Shown here piece by piece: positions 55,242 through 63,937 of a DNA stretch of 64,000 nt. Position numbers and translations under genes: made by a program. The stretch lies in the NCBI GenBank assembly GCA_039810485.1, contig JBDHXA010000002.1, positions 1-64,000 of the forward strand, written 5' to 3'. The notes beneath the pieces are model-generated. The model was not told the DNA's origin. It ran no database searches and saw nothing but the letters and a program-made list of their open reading frames with translations. Position 1 is the stretch's first letter. Each line of letters opens with the position of its first letter. This DNA comes from JADZAA01 sp039810485. GTDB taxonomy: Bacteria > Bacteroidota > Ignavibacteria > Kapaibacteriales > UBA961.

Positions 55242-57380
55242 TTACTGAACAGCTGCCCAAAGTGTTTTAATTGATAAGCCATTTGCATACAATGTTGCAA
55301 AATAAATACCTTTTTCCAAATTTTGGGTGTTTACCGAGAATGAATTTACGCCGGCATTTGCATCATTTTGATAATAAGTTGCAACTGTTCTGCCAAGCAT
55401 GTCGGTTAGTCGCATTTCAATATATGCTGCATGAAAAAGAGAAAATTTGCATACTGCGTCGCCAGCCGTCGGATTTGGCGTTATTTCGAATATATTTTCG
55501 TCAGACTCAATATTGTTGGCAGAGTTGGCAGTAGACAATGTAAAAGAAAAAAGTCGAGTTGGAGCAATATATGGATATTTCGCAGACCGTCCATTTTTGG
55601 CGGCTGCGGTGAAATAATACTCTATTATATCGCCATCTTTCAGATTATCCGCAGGAATAACGCCAGAAAAATTAGCTGCATCCGATGAACTAGAAGCAAC
55701 ATCGTTAAAGCTTTGATCAGTTGATTTTCTCCAATGAAGGGCTGAGGCAGCAACGCCGCTGTGATTGTAAATTGAGGCGACAATATTAAATCCTCCCTGC
55801 TGCGGCTTTGCAACAAATCTTGAAAGCGGTTGATGTACAAATTTTATAGGATTTTCTGCCGGAATTTGCATAGTTATACAATGGATAGCACCGCCAAGCG
55901 GCGTAAGCCAGCGAGAATCAATCGGAATGATACGATATCCCGGAAGCGCTCTTTCATAAATTGATTGCGCTTGCGCGTCTAGTTGCGCATTCCCAGAGTT
56001 AGCATCGGAAAACGACGGGAAAATATAGGTATTATTCATTATCAAGCCATTGATAAAACCTCGCGCATCCCAATTGAATGATTCGCAAGTTATGCTGTCG
56101 TATCTGCCATCGTCGGAAGTTGGCAAAGGAAATCGAACAATATTAAACGGTTTGCCGTCAGCGGCAATAGCTGTTGCTATTTTATTTTTTAGATTATACT
56201 CAACATTGGCATAATCATAAAATTGCGGCGTTTGCATTACTTTGGGATACTCTGTGACAGCAATTGTATTATCATTCAGAATTTTAGTGTAAATATCAAT
56301 GTGAGTAGTTCCGCCGTCGCATTGCAAAGCACGCAATTCAATCGGAGTTTTCAGACCGAATACTCGCTTGATTGTATCGCGTAGCTGCGCAGGAGGAATA
56401 GGAGTTTTGGGAGTTAAGCCATGCCCCAGATTATCATTATTATTCTCGAATAATCCATCACTATAAAATCCGGTTCCATGTCCGTCCGTCATGAAATTGC
56501 CGCCTTCAATTTCAAGCTCGGTCTTAAAATTCTGATAACCAAGTTTATTGGCAATGAAGGAAGGAATATCATCATCAAGCGGCCGTCCAGGATAGTAAGA
56601 AGCGTCTAAAAAAGCAAGAGAATCATTATCCCCATAATAAAAGCCATGCGGTCCGCAGTCGCGCATCCAAAATGCATTTCCCCATGATTCTTTCAGCATA
56701 AAGCGATAATTATAGAGCGGTGTATTATGCGATGCCATAAATTCTTTGATTATTACGCTGTCTTGTGGGCGATGAATTTGTATCCACACTTGAACTTCCT
56801 GCTGTATTGCATCCGCGAGCTTCATCCAAGTATTCGCATAAGGGCTGTTGTCTTCTACATCCGGCTCAAAAACTTGAATCGTAATAATTTTCGGACGATA
56901 ATCTCCGTTGGGCAATTCTTCATATTCTAAGGCATAACCCTTAATAAACGGCTCGACAAAATTTCCTGCAGAATCGAAAGCATTGTATGGCCATGCAATA
57001 TAAACTGCTTGCAGTTCTTCATATTCAGCTGGCACGCGAAATGAAGCAGGCAATTCCTTAACGGATAAAGATTTTTCTGCTCTCGAAGTTTTGCTCAAGT
57101 TTTCTGAATGAGAAACAAGATATCTTTGGAATTGGTCTTTCCGCATTTTCAAACGCTTATACATATTAAGATAATCTTTCGACGTCATTGCTGACATTTT
57201 TTTTCTAATGGCGTCTTTCTGTTCATGTAATTGAGTTGAAGATACTAACGAATAATTTTGCGACATTAGTGATTTATCATTGTCTTGCGCTGAGAGGTGA
57301 GCAACACCAAAAAAAGCGCATAGGACGCTTATAGTCAAACATACTAAGCAGTTATTTCTCATAACATTCACTTTTTGCAT
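55242..57380 (-). CDS. Secreted peptidylarginine-deiminase-like protein with T9SS sorting domain
   Basis: A 712-residue exported enzyme of the PAD_porph/agmatine-deiminase superfamily, most like the secreted Porphyromonas gingivalis deiminase PPAD. That enzyme turns arginine, especially C-terminal arginine, into citrulline. A signal peptide is at about 11-32 (ATG 57362 is an alternative start). Candidate catalytic residues are in order: Asp241 in 'MRDCGPHGF', His360 and Asp362 in 'GTTHIDIYTK', Asn444 in 'GLIMNN', and Cys501 in 'GGAIHCITM'. An Ig-like region follows (about 530-620), then a T9SS type A sorting domain over the last ~80 residues ('EITPNPTAGDAVCKF' start). The catalytic set looks intact. 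Agmatine deiminases are cytoplasmic and about 350 residues, so the secreted form fits a PPAD-like role. Next to it are a tandem repeat, an Hc1-like gene and a T9SS protease. Confidence 0.88.
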   Translation of the reverse strand: MQKVNVMRNNCLVCLTISVLCAFFGVAHLSAQDNDKSLMSQNYSLVSSTQLHEQKDAIRKKMSAMTSKDYLNMYKRLKMRKDQFQRYLVSHSENLSKTSRAEKSLSVKELPASFRVPAEYEELQAVYIAWPYNAFDSAGNFVEPFIKGYALEYEELPNGDYRPKIITIQVFEPDVEDNSPYANTWMKLADAIQQEVQVWIQIHRPQDSVIIKEFMASHNTPLYNYRFMLKESWGNAFWMRDCGPHGFYYGDNDSLAFLDASYYPGRPLDDDIPSFIANKLGYQNFKTELEIEGGNFMTDGHGTGFYSDGLFENNNDNLGHGLTPKTPIPPAQLRDTIKRVFGLKTPIELRALQCDGGTTHIDIYTKILNDNTIAVTEYPKVMQTPQFYDYANVEYNLKNKIATAIAADGKPFNIVRFPLPTSDDGRYDSITCESFNWDARGFINGLIMNNTYIFPSFSDANSGNAQLDAQAQSIYERALPGYRIIPIDSRWLTPLGGAIHCITMQIPAENPIKFVHQPLSRFVAKPQQGGFNIVASIYNHSGVAASALHWRKSTDQSFNDVASSSSDAANFSGVIPADNLKDGDIIEYYFTAAAKNGRSAKYPYIAPTRLFSFTLSTANSANNIESDENIFEITPNPTAGDAVCKFSLFHAAYIEMRLTDMLGRTVATYYQNDANAGVNSFSVNTQNLEKGIYFATLYANGLSIKTLWAAVQ

Positions 57381-57427
57381 AAAATTGTTTTTTTTTGATT
57401 TATAATCCAAAGCGGCATTTCGACTAC

Positions 57428-57602
57428 GCTCAATGAACGCATTTCAGTTAAGGTCGCGCTGTGCGCACTCGAAACAAGCTCAATGAACGCATTTCAGTTA
57501 AAGTCGCGCTGTGCACACTCGAAACAAGCTCAATGAACGCATTTCAGTTAAGGTCGCGCTGTGCGCACTCGAAACAAGCTCAATGAGCGCATTTCAGTTA
57601 GA
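57428..57602. repeat. 50-bp direct tandem repeat, three full copies and half a fourth
   Basis: Full units start at 57428, 57478 and 57528, and a partial fourth at 57578. Units 1 and 3 are identical; unit 2 differs at two bases. Each unit holds a GCGC-TGT-GCGC inverted repeat, broken in unit 2. The 5' flank resembles the 'TTCGACTACGCTCAATGA' interspersed sequence that I recall as common in Bacteroidota genomes. It lies directly upstream of the deiminase start codon, in its promoter region. Confidence 0.92.
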
Positions 57603-57633
57603 AGTCAAGCTGAACGCGCAGACGAAGCGTGTC

Positions 57634-57855
57634 TTATTGCTTGTTTTTCTTCGATCTTAGTATTTTGGGCTCAAAAGTAGCTTTTATTTCTTGAACGTCG
57701 CGCCGAATGTCGTTTGCAATTTTACGTATGCGCTGCATAGAGCGTCGAAGTCGTATGCCTGCTTCGCGATTTTCATTTTCATAGAATTTGTTATAATCTT
57801 GCTCGCTGTCTTCGATAGCTGAAAGCAGCTCTTCATAGCGATTTATAGATCTCAT
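57634..57855 (-). CDS. Hc1-type histone-like protein
   Basis: A 73-residue, strongly charged protein with Lys/Arg-rich ends. The pattern 'DSEQDYNKFYENENREAGIRLRRSMQRIRKIANDIRRDVQEIKA' (shown in short blocks: 'DYNKFYENENREAGIRLR', 'MQRIRKIANDIRRDVQ') matches PF07432 (Hc1) histone H1-like proteins found across Bacteroidota, about 58-75 residues long. These bind and compact DNA. It lies 18 bases after the subtilase gene on the same strand, so it may be co-transcribed, although the functions are not obviously linked. Confidence 0.85.
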   Translation of the reverse strand: MRSINRYEELLSAIEDSEQDYNKFYENENREAGIRLRRSMQRIRKIANDIRRDVQEIKATFEPKILRSKKNKQ

Positions 57856-57873
57856 TTTACCTTTATGGGAAAA

Positions 57874-60738
57874 TCATCTCACAAAAATAAATGGTAATGA
57901 ATTTCTATGCCCTTGCGATTCGAGATGAACAAAATACATACCCGAATAAATCGAAGCGGCAGACAATGTAAAACGATGGAATCCTGCATCAACAGCACCA
58001 ATATGACTTTCCGTGGCTTTCTTTCCTAATATGTCATATATCGTTAATTTTACATCATCGAGAGCTGACGGAAAATATATCTCCGTTTGAATATCGTCAT
58101 TCTGCATTACCGGATTTGGAAAAACTTTTGTTAACGCTGGCAACAACGGAAGCGACTCAAAGTTAAATCCGGACGCGATATTATATTCATCGGCTGCTTT
58201 GCGAATTTCACGAATTCCTTTTGTCAGTTCATCATGATTTGGTGCTGCGCCTATGGCAAAAGCGACGCGAGTTGTTTTTCCGGCTTCAAGCGTTATAGGC
58301 CCTGCTGCCAGCACCATTGAAATATCGCCTTGCGAAGAAATCATTCGAGCAAGTCCGCTCGACATTGTCTGCCATTTTTCGTCGCGTGTAAATCCGTCGT
58401 ACACGCCCGGATTATCCGCAGTAGTACCATCATTATCAATGGCAAAGAAATTTAACGGCTGATTTGTTAACAGCGTTGCTCCAGTATATGGCAAGGTTGA
58501 ATCAACGGCATTATATGCATATCCATATCCATCTGATCCGTCAAAACGAGATATATTATTATCGCCAGAAGGACCGATATCCCAATCATAAAATAATCCT
58601 GCATGAAGATTCAGCATCGTTTTATTTGTTTTATTAGTAATATCATAGGTAATGACAACAAAATTTTCCCGACCTTCCCCTGAGAACTGATGACAATGTT
58701 GAGAAACACTAACGCCTGCATCAAAGAGTCCATTTGTGTCGGCAAATTGAGCTTGGCCATCCATCAGCGAAATAATACCCGGAAAAGTTGTTGTGAATAT
58801 TGAGGCGGGATGGAAAGAATTATCTTGAACACTTTGATTGGACGAACGCACCACATCGGATAGGTTTTCGGCAGACACACCAACCATCAATCCGCTTTCA
58901 TACATTAAATTAGAGCTGTTTTTAAATCGAAATCCATTTCCCTGCATATTCGACGGATAATCATTGTAGCCAATATTTCCGCGGCTATTGAATGTAACCG
59001 CTAAATTATTTGCGTTCATTTCGCGATATGTCGGATTGACAATCAGTGAAAAATAGCTGGTAGAAGTTAATCCTGAATCAATAATGGCTACTCTCCATTC
59101 TAAGCGGTAATTCGCGGGAATTTCAGCCGGAATGGTAAATGTAAATGATTGAGGTAATGTAACTTCCTCGCCGGAAGCAATTTTTCCTATATTGATTTGC
59201 TGTGGCTGCGGTATAATATTGAGCGAAGGCAAAGTAGAAATTGACACAGTCGCATTGGATAATGGCGACAATACATTTCTAATTTGCAGCGTTGCTGTTA
59301 TCTGTTCATTTGGTGAAAAAATGCCGTCCGGGTTTTGTTCTTTGAGCTTGAATGAAACCATTTCAGCCCATTTAATATTTTTTTCACTAATCGCTTTTAA
59401 AAAGTTCACGCGCCCTGAGCCTAATTTTCCAATATATCCGAAATTCAACGAGTCGACATTATCGGCTGTTGCTTTTATGTGAGCGGCTGCCTGCACGGCT
59501 GAATACTCAGGATGCTTCAACCGCACTAATGCCCCCAATCCGGCTCCAATCGGCGATGCCATCGAAGTTCCACTATTATAACCATATTCATTTTTTGGAA
59601 GTGTAGAATAGATATTCAAGCCCGGAGCGCAAACATCCACAGTTCCATTATAGTTCGAAAATCCGGTTTTGTAATCATTTTCATCTGTTGCGGCCACCGA
59701 CACTACTCCCGGATATGCTGCAGGATAAAACGGCGAATCCAGCCCGTCATTGCCGGCTGCAGCCACGATAAGTGCGCCAAGCTCTTGCGCAGTATGCACA
59801 ATTTCTGCTTCCGATTCCGAGCCGGCCTGCCCTCCCCAGCTGCAATTTATCACCTTTGCGCCGGCAGCAGCAGCATAGAGCAATCCGTCGTAACTATTGC
59901 TCACTGAGTTGCTTCCAATGTCATTTCCTATTTTTACCGGAAGAATCCTAACATTTATAGCAGCGCCTGCAATGCCAATTCCGTTGTTGACTGCTGCGGC
60001 TGCTATACCTGCCACATGCGTACCATGAGGATTGCCGGGCATTGGGTCGTTATCTCCTCCCTTCGGCGAAGTCGAGCTTACAAAATCCCATCCGTGCCAG
60101 TCATCCACATAGCCGTTATTATCGTCATCAACGCCATTACTTCGCTTATTGCGTCCAAGTGAGTCAGTGCCGTCTTCGCCAGCATTGACATACATCACCG
60201 GAGACAAATCCTCATGCAAATAATCAACGCCAGTATCAACTATGCCCAATGTTAATGGCGAAGCCGCAGTGTCAATCTCTTTCCACGCTTCTACTGCTTT
60301 CACAACTCTCAAATGATAAAGTTTGTCCCAATACGGATCATTTGGATAGTCCTCAACGAAATACCGTTTAGGCATTGGCTCGGCATATTCAAAATCGGGG
60401 AATGAACGAAGTTTTCCTATTATCAGAGCAATATCACGATCATTTGAAAATTCAATTCCGCAAATTCGCGACAAATTGTCGGCAAGCGAAGATTTTAATT
60501 TTAACAAACTCTGTTCAAGTTCCTTTTTCCTTATCATTTTAAGCGTGGCGTCTCTTACCAATGGGCTTGTCTGATGACTGCCAAATAAATGGCGCAAGGC
60601 CTCAATTTCTCCTATGCGCCCTGCTGCTTTCCACGTTGAAAAAGCGGACGAATTTTCACGGAATTTGACTGCAATTATCTCATTTGCAAGTGAAGGCGCA
60701 ACAAAGGCGCAGCAAAGTAACAGTAATCGAATTATCAT
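57874..60738 (-). CDS. Secreted subtilisin-like serine protease (S8) with T9SS sorting domain
   Basis: A 954-residue exported protease. After a signal peptide (about 1-20), a pro-like region of about 100 residues precedes the S8 domain. The catalytic triad is Asp168 (IVDTGVDY), His238 (HGTHVAG) and Ser391 (GTSMASP), and the oxyanion-hole Asn is in 'AAAGNDGLD'. An Ig-like/P-domain-type region follows (about 470-850). The last ~80 residues form a T9SS sorting domain ('KVFPNPVMQNDDIQ' start). I start at ATG 60738, which puts the signal peptide first; ATG 60780 would add 14 residues and overlap the upstream gene. It is followed by the Hc1-like gene. Subtilases cleave proteins outside the cell, possibly for nutrient supply. 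Confidence 0.93.
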   Translation of the reverse strand: MIIRLLLLCCAFVAPSLANEIIAVKFRENSSAFSTWKAAGRIGEIEALRHLFGSHQTSPLVRDATLKMIRKKELEQSLLKLKSSLADNLSRICGIEFSNDRDIALIIGKLRSFPDFEYAEPMPKRYFVEDYPNDPYWDKLYHLRVVKAVEAWKEIDTAASPLTLGIVDTGVDYLHEDLSPVMYVNAGEDGTDSLGRNKRSNGVDDDNNGYVDDWHGWDFVSSTSPKGGDNDPMPGNPHGTHVAGIAAAAVNNGIGIAGAAINVRILPVKIGNDIGSNSVSNSYDGLLYAAAAGAKVINCSWGGQAGSESEAEIVHTAQELGALIVAAAGNDGLDSPFYPAAYPGVVSVAATDENDYKTGFSNYNGTVDVCAPGLNIYSTLPKNEYGYNSGTSMASPIGAGLGALVRLKHPEYSAVQAAAHIKATADNVDSLNFGYIGKLGSGRVNFLKAISEKNIKWAEMVSFKLKEQNPDGIFSPNEQITATLQIRNVLSPLSNATVSISTLPSLNIIPQPQQINIGKIASGEEVTLPQSFTFTIPAEIPANYRLEWRVAIIDSGLTSTSYFSLIVNPTYREMNANNLAVTFNSRGNIGYNDYPSNMQGNGFRFKNSSNLMYESGLMVGVSAENLSDVVRSSNQSVQDNSFHPASIFTTTFPGIISLMDGQAQFADTNGLFDAGVSVSQHCHQFSGEGRENFVVITYDITNKTNKTMLNLHAGLFYDWDIGPSGDNNISRFDGSDGYGYAYNAVDSTLPYTGATLLTNQPLNFFAIDNDGTTADNPGVYDGFTRDEKWQTMSSGLARMISSQGDISMVLAAGPITLEAGKTTRVAFAIGAAPNHDELTKGIREIRKAADEYNIASGFNFESLPLLPALTKVFPNPVMQNDDIQTEIYFPSALDDVKLTIYDILGKKATESHIGAVDAGFHRFTLSAASIYSGMYFVHLESQGHRNSLPFIFVR

Positions 60739-60763
60739 AGTAAGAATAGCTTTTTGCTTAAAT

Positions 60764-61432
60764 TCAAAGGAACGACACATTCAGCTCCGTATAATCATGC
60801 AACAATAACCGCGCATTGTCACCGGATGTTACGCTGCCGACTCCTGAAGGAGTGCCGGTAAAGATGCAGTCGCCTGCACGAAGCTCGAAAATTGACGACA
60901 AATATGCGATAATTTGCGCTGTGGATCTTTCCATTTTTTTGGAGTCGCCATATTGACGCTTCTCGTCATTTAGAAATAAAGAGAATGTCAAATGCGGTTC
61001 TTTATCTCCATATTTTTCTATAGGTACAATACTAGAAATTGGCGCCGAATGTCTGAATCCTTTGGACACTGCCCATGGCTCGCCGCATTGCTTGGCGCGT
61101 TGCTGTGCGTCGCGCGCAGTCAGATCGAGGCCAACGCCATAACCAGCAACAACTTGAAAAGCATTTTCAGTAGCAATATCTTTGCAGTCACTGCCAATGA
61201 GCACAACAAGTTCTGCCTCAAAATGCACTTCCGATGAAAATTTTGGAAGTTCTACGACGGCGCCGTTAGGCGAATAAGCCGATGGCGGCTTAATGAAAAT
61301 AATTGGCTCGCTTGGCACAACCGCGCCCATTTCACTTGCGTGGTCGGCATAATTGCGCCCAGCGCAATACATTGTGCCGACCTGCATTGTTCGACCATCG
61401 GTAAATACATAATTTCTATAATCGAGATTCAT
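60764..61432 (-). CDS. Fumarylacetoacetate-hydrolase-family protein (FAHD1/YcgM type)
   Basis: A 222-residue single-domain hydrolase that cleaves beta-diketo acids such as acylpyruvates or fumarylacetoacetate-like compounds, with Mg2+. Visible are 'YCAGRNYADHASEMG' start, the metal-binding Glu residues in 'VHFEAELVVLIG' and Asp in 'GYGVGLDLTARD', 'KGFRHSAPIS', and 'TGTPSGVGSV' near the end. The short single-domain form fits FAHD1/YcgM (acylpyruvase or oxaloacetate decarboxylase) better than true FAH. A role in tyrosine breakdown with HPPD is possible but unproven. It overlaps nothing and lies 26 bases before the subtilase gene on the same strand. Confidence 0.9.
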   Translation of the reverse strand: MNLDYRNYVFTDGRTMQVGTMYCAGRNYADHASEMGAVVPSEPIIFIKPPSAYSPNGAVVELPKFSSEVHFEAELVVLIGSDCKDIATENAFQVVAGYGVGLDLTARDAQQRAKQCGEPWAVSKGFRHSAPISSIVPIEKYGDKEPHLTFSLFLNDEKRQYGDSKKMERSTAQIIAYLSSIFELRAGDCIFTGTPSGVGSVTSGDNARLLLHDYTELNVSFL

Positions 61433-61483
61433 TTCTATATTGAAGATCGTCGAATGTTAATTTTCCTTTATTAATTACAACAA

Positions 61484-61540
61484 AATTACAAAAAAAAGCC
61501 CCTGTTTTCGAGATAAAATATACTCGCAAACAAGGGCTTT
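61484..61540 (-). terminator. Intrinsic terminator of the processing-protease gene
   Basis: An imperfect stem of about 16 bp (61497-61513 with 61524-61540, AGCCC/GGGCT ends) precedes, on the minus strand, a run of seven T residues. It starts about 18 bases after the protease stop codon. Confidence 0.82.
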
Positions 61541-61558
61541 GGCAGTTAGGAGGTTATT

Positions 61559-63169
61559 CTATTTCAATCGTGCTATTTTCATTGCTTCTGGGAAAAGTGA
61601 AATTGCTTTCAGGGTTTGCTTGTCATTTTCGAAGGCAATGGGATAGAAAGCCGAATTTCCCCATAATGCTCGTGCAATATAGGCGCGCATCATAGTAATA
61701 ATGAACGTTTTATCTTTGGCGTAGTCATCATTATTCCAAGTTATTTCCTTCGATTCCGCCATTTTTTTGAAACTAGCAAGCTGATGCTCGTTTACAGTAA
61801 ATTTTTGCTGAAATTTCGCGTTGTCAGATCCATATTGCACACGAAGTCCGGAGCCTTCGCCGGCGAGAAATTCTTCAGACCAAAGCCAAAAGAGGTTTTT
61901 ACTTCGAATTTGCCTGCTTAACGGCGTTATAGTGTCTGGCTTTACAATATAATCGGGTGTTATGCCGCCGCCGCCATAAACAGTGCGGCCGCCTTTTGTT
62001 TTGAACTTTGGATGCAAGCTGTCGGAAGCGGTAACATCCGATTCATGCTCAAGATTATCGCCCTCTTCACCTTCGTCGCGTCCTTCGCCCTTGTAATATT
62101 TCGACTTATCGCTGTACGGTCGCTGTATCAAGCGACCTGAAGGCGTGTAATATCGCGAAATAGTAAGTCGAAAAGCAGAGCCGTCCGCAAGAGAAAATTG
62201 CTGCTGCACCAATCCTTTTCCAAATGATGTTTGCCCAACGATTAGACCACGGTCGAGATCTTGAATTGCGCCGGACACAATTTCGCTGGCCGAGGCGGAG
62301 CCGCCATTGATGAGAACTATCAGTGGAATATTTTCAAACTCGCCATTGGCAGTTGCCACATATTCTTCACTTAGCTCTTCGCGCCGCGCTTTTGTGAATA
62401 CAATTTTATTGCCAGTAGTTAGAAATTCATCAGCTAAACGCTTAGCTTGATCGAGATAGCCACCCGGATTGCCGCGCAAATCGAGTATCATTTTTTTCAT
62501 GCCCTGATCGCGCAATTTATGAGCTGCCTCCACAAATTCACGATGAGTGTTTTCGGCAAAACGATTGATGGTTATCATTCCGACATCGGATCCGTTGATT
62601 ATAAAAGCGGCATCAACAGTATAAATCGGTATTTTATCGCGAGTTATATCAAAATCGAGAAGACCGCTTACGCCGCTGCGCTTTATGCTGACTCGCACAA
62701 TAGTGCCTTTTGCGCCGCGCAATTTTTTCGGCACATCGTCGCGACTAAGTCCAATTGACAGCTGATTGTCAATTTTTACGATTTTATCGCCGGACTGGAT
62801 GCCAAGAGCTTCGCTTGGACCGCCTGCTATGGGTGTTACAATGGTGATTGTATCCTGCACAATGTCATATTCTACACCGATTCCTTCGAAACTGCCGCGA
62901 AAATCCTCATTGACCTTTTTCATGGCATCGGCGGAAATATATACCGAGTGCGGATCTAACTCATTGAGCATGCCTTTTATAGCTGATTCGGTGAGTTTCT
63001 GAGTATCAACGTTATCCACATAATTTTTTGACGTTATGTTCAGCACGTCGTTAAACTTTTTTACTTGCTCGTAGATATTATCGCCGGAAATGAGTGGCGC
63101 AGCCCATATTCCGGCCAATGCTCCTATGGCGGCTGCAGCAATAATGACTATCAATTGGCTTTTTTTCAT
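61559..63169 (-). CDS. C-terminal processing peptidase (S41, PDZ)
   Basis: A 536-residue periplasmic or membrane-anchored serine protease that trims or degrades proteins at their C-termini. A signal anchor is at 5-27. A PDZ domain lies at about 85-170 ('GIGVEYDIVQDTITIVTP', 'GGPSEALGIQSGDKIVKID'). The S41 core has 'ILDLRGNPGGYLDQA', and the Ser-Lys dyad: Ser in 'GGSASASEIVSGAIQD', Lys in 'GQTSFGKGLVQ'. The C-terminal extension of about 170 residues is typical of Bacteroidota Ctp proteins. An intrinsic terminator follows. Confidence 0.93.
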   Translation of the reverse strand: MKKSQLIVIIAAAAIGALAGIWAAPLISGDNIYEQVKKFNDVLNITSKNYVDNVDTQKLTESAIKGMLNELDPHSVYISADAMKKVNEDFRGSFEGIGVEYDIVQDTITIVTPIAGGPSEALGIQSGDKIVKIDNQLSIGLSRDDVPKKLRGAKGTIVRVSIKRSGVSGLLDFDITRDKIPIYTVDAAFIINGSDVGMITINRFAENTHREFVEAAHKLRDQGMKKMILDLRGNPGGYLDQAKRLADEFLTTGNKIVFTKARREELSEEYVATANGEFENIPLIVLINGGSASASEIVSGAIQDLDRGLIVGQTSFGKGLVQQQFSLADGSAFRLTISRYYTPSGRLIQRPYSDKSKYYKGEGRDEGEEGDNLEHESDVTASDSLHPKFKTKGGRTVYGGGGITPDYIVKPDTITPLSRQIRSKNLFWLWSEEFLAGEGSGLRVQYGSDNAKFQQKFTVNEHQLASFKKMAESKEITWNNDDYAKDKTFIITMMRAYIARALWGNSAFYPIAFENDKQTLKAISLFPEAMKIARLK

Positions 63170-63214
63170 GCAATCAGCTGAATAACAAGAAAATCAAATT
63201 TCAAAATACGTGCA

Positions 63215-63937
63215 TCAAAATTTAGGGAACCAATACACTGTAAATCGCGGAATAGAATACATGCGCGACAATAATCCTGACGAACCTGAGCAAAAAGTGG
63301 GATTATTGCTTATTTGTTCGCTACCAAAAGGAATTATAACACGCCATTCGGCAGTTGGAACAATCATTCCTGCGCCCGTTTCCAAATGTACTTCAAATCC
63401 AACGCCTACATCCAAGCCAAATTTTTGGACAGAAGAAGGAGCATCGGAATCAATTACTCTTTGACCGAGCTTTTCCCACTGCATCGAAGCGCCGGCGAGC
63501 GCAAACAAGCCAATGCGTTTGTTTGAGTTTGCTACAAATCGCGCGCCTATGGAAGCAAAATTATAATGATCGCCCTCCGGACGATATTTCGTTACTTTTA
63601 TATTGTTGTTGTGCGAATATATGTAGCTGGCATCAATTGTTAAAAAATCGAACAATCCGTAGTTTAATGAGCCGCCAAATGATAAAATACCATCATAGCT
63701 TACTGATATTCTTCTGCTATCTGTACATTCTTGAAAATCAATAATCGTATTAGTTGCAACTGTGGCTCCAATACCTAACGATTTTTTGTATGGATTTGGC
63801 GGCTGCACTTCTTCATTATCATACTCTTCATCACGAGGATTACCAGAATTCTGCGCACATATCGGCGCGGCTGCTAACAATAGAAATGCTATAAGAATAG
63901 GAATACGAAAAAGTTTTTTTGCAGTGGATGTTGTCAT
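63215..63937 (-). CDS. Outer-membrane beta-barrel protein
   Basis: A 240-residue exported protein. The signal peptide spans about 1-29 (hydrophobic LIAFLLLAAAPICAQ). The mature part has an acidic linker, then alternating strands ('SLGIGATVATNTIIDF', 'GILSFGGSLNYGLFDFLTIDASYIY', 'IGLFALAGASMQWEKL', 'FGLDVGVGFEVHLETGAGM') and a C-terminal Phe (KF), typical of outer-membrane barrels. The family is not identified, and the barrel may have eight strands. It is upstream of the processing protease (45 bases), probably in the same transcript. Confidence 0.82.
   Translation of the reverse strand: MTTSTAKKLFRIPILIAFLLLAAAPICAQNSGNPRDEEYDNEEVQPPNPYKKSLGIGATVATNTIIDFQECTDSRRISVSYDGILSFGGSLNYGLFDFLTIDASYIYSHNNNIKVTKYRPEGDHYNFASIGARFVANSNKRIGLFALAGASMQWEKLGQRVIDSDAPSSVQKFGLDVGVGFEVHLETGAGMIVPTAEWRVIIPFGSEQISNNPTFCSGSSGLLSRMYSIPRFTVYWFPKF

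Noticed and set aside
57428..57602. CRISPR array
   Set aside because: The units are contiguous direct repeats without unique spacers, and no cas genes are present.
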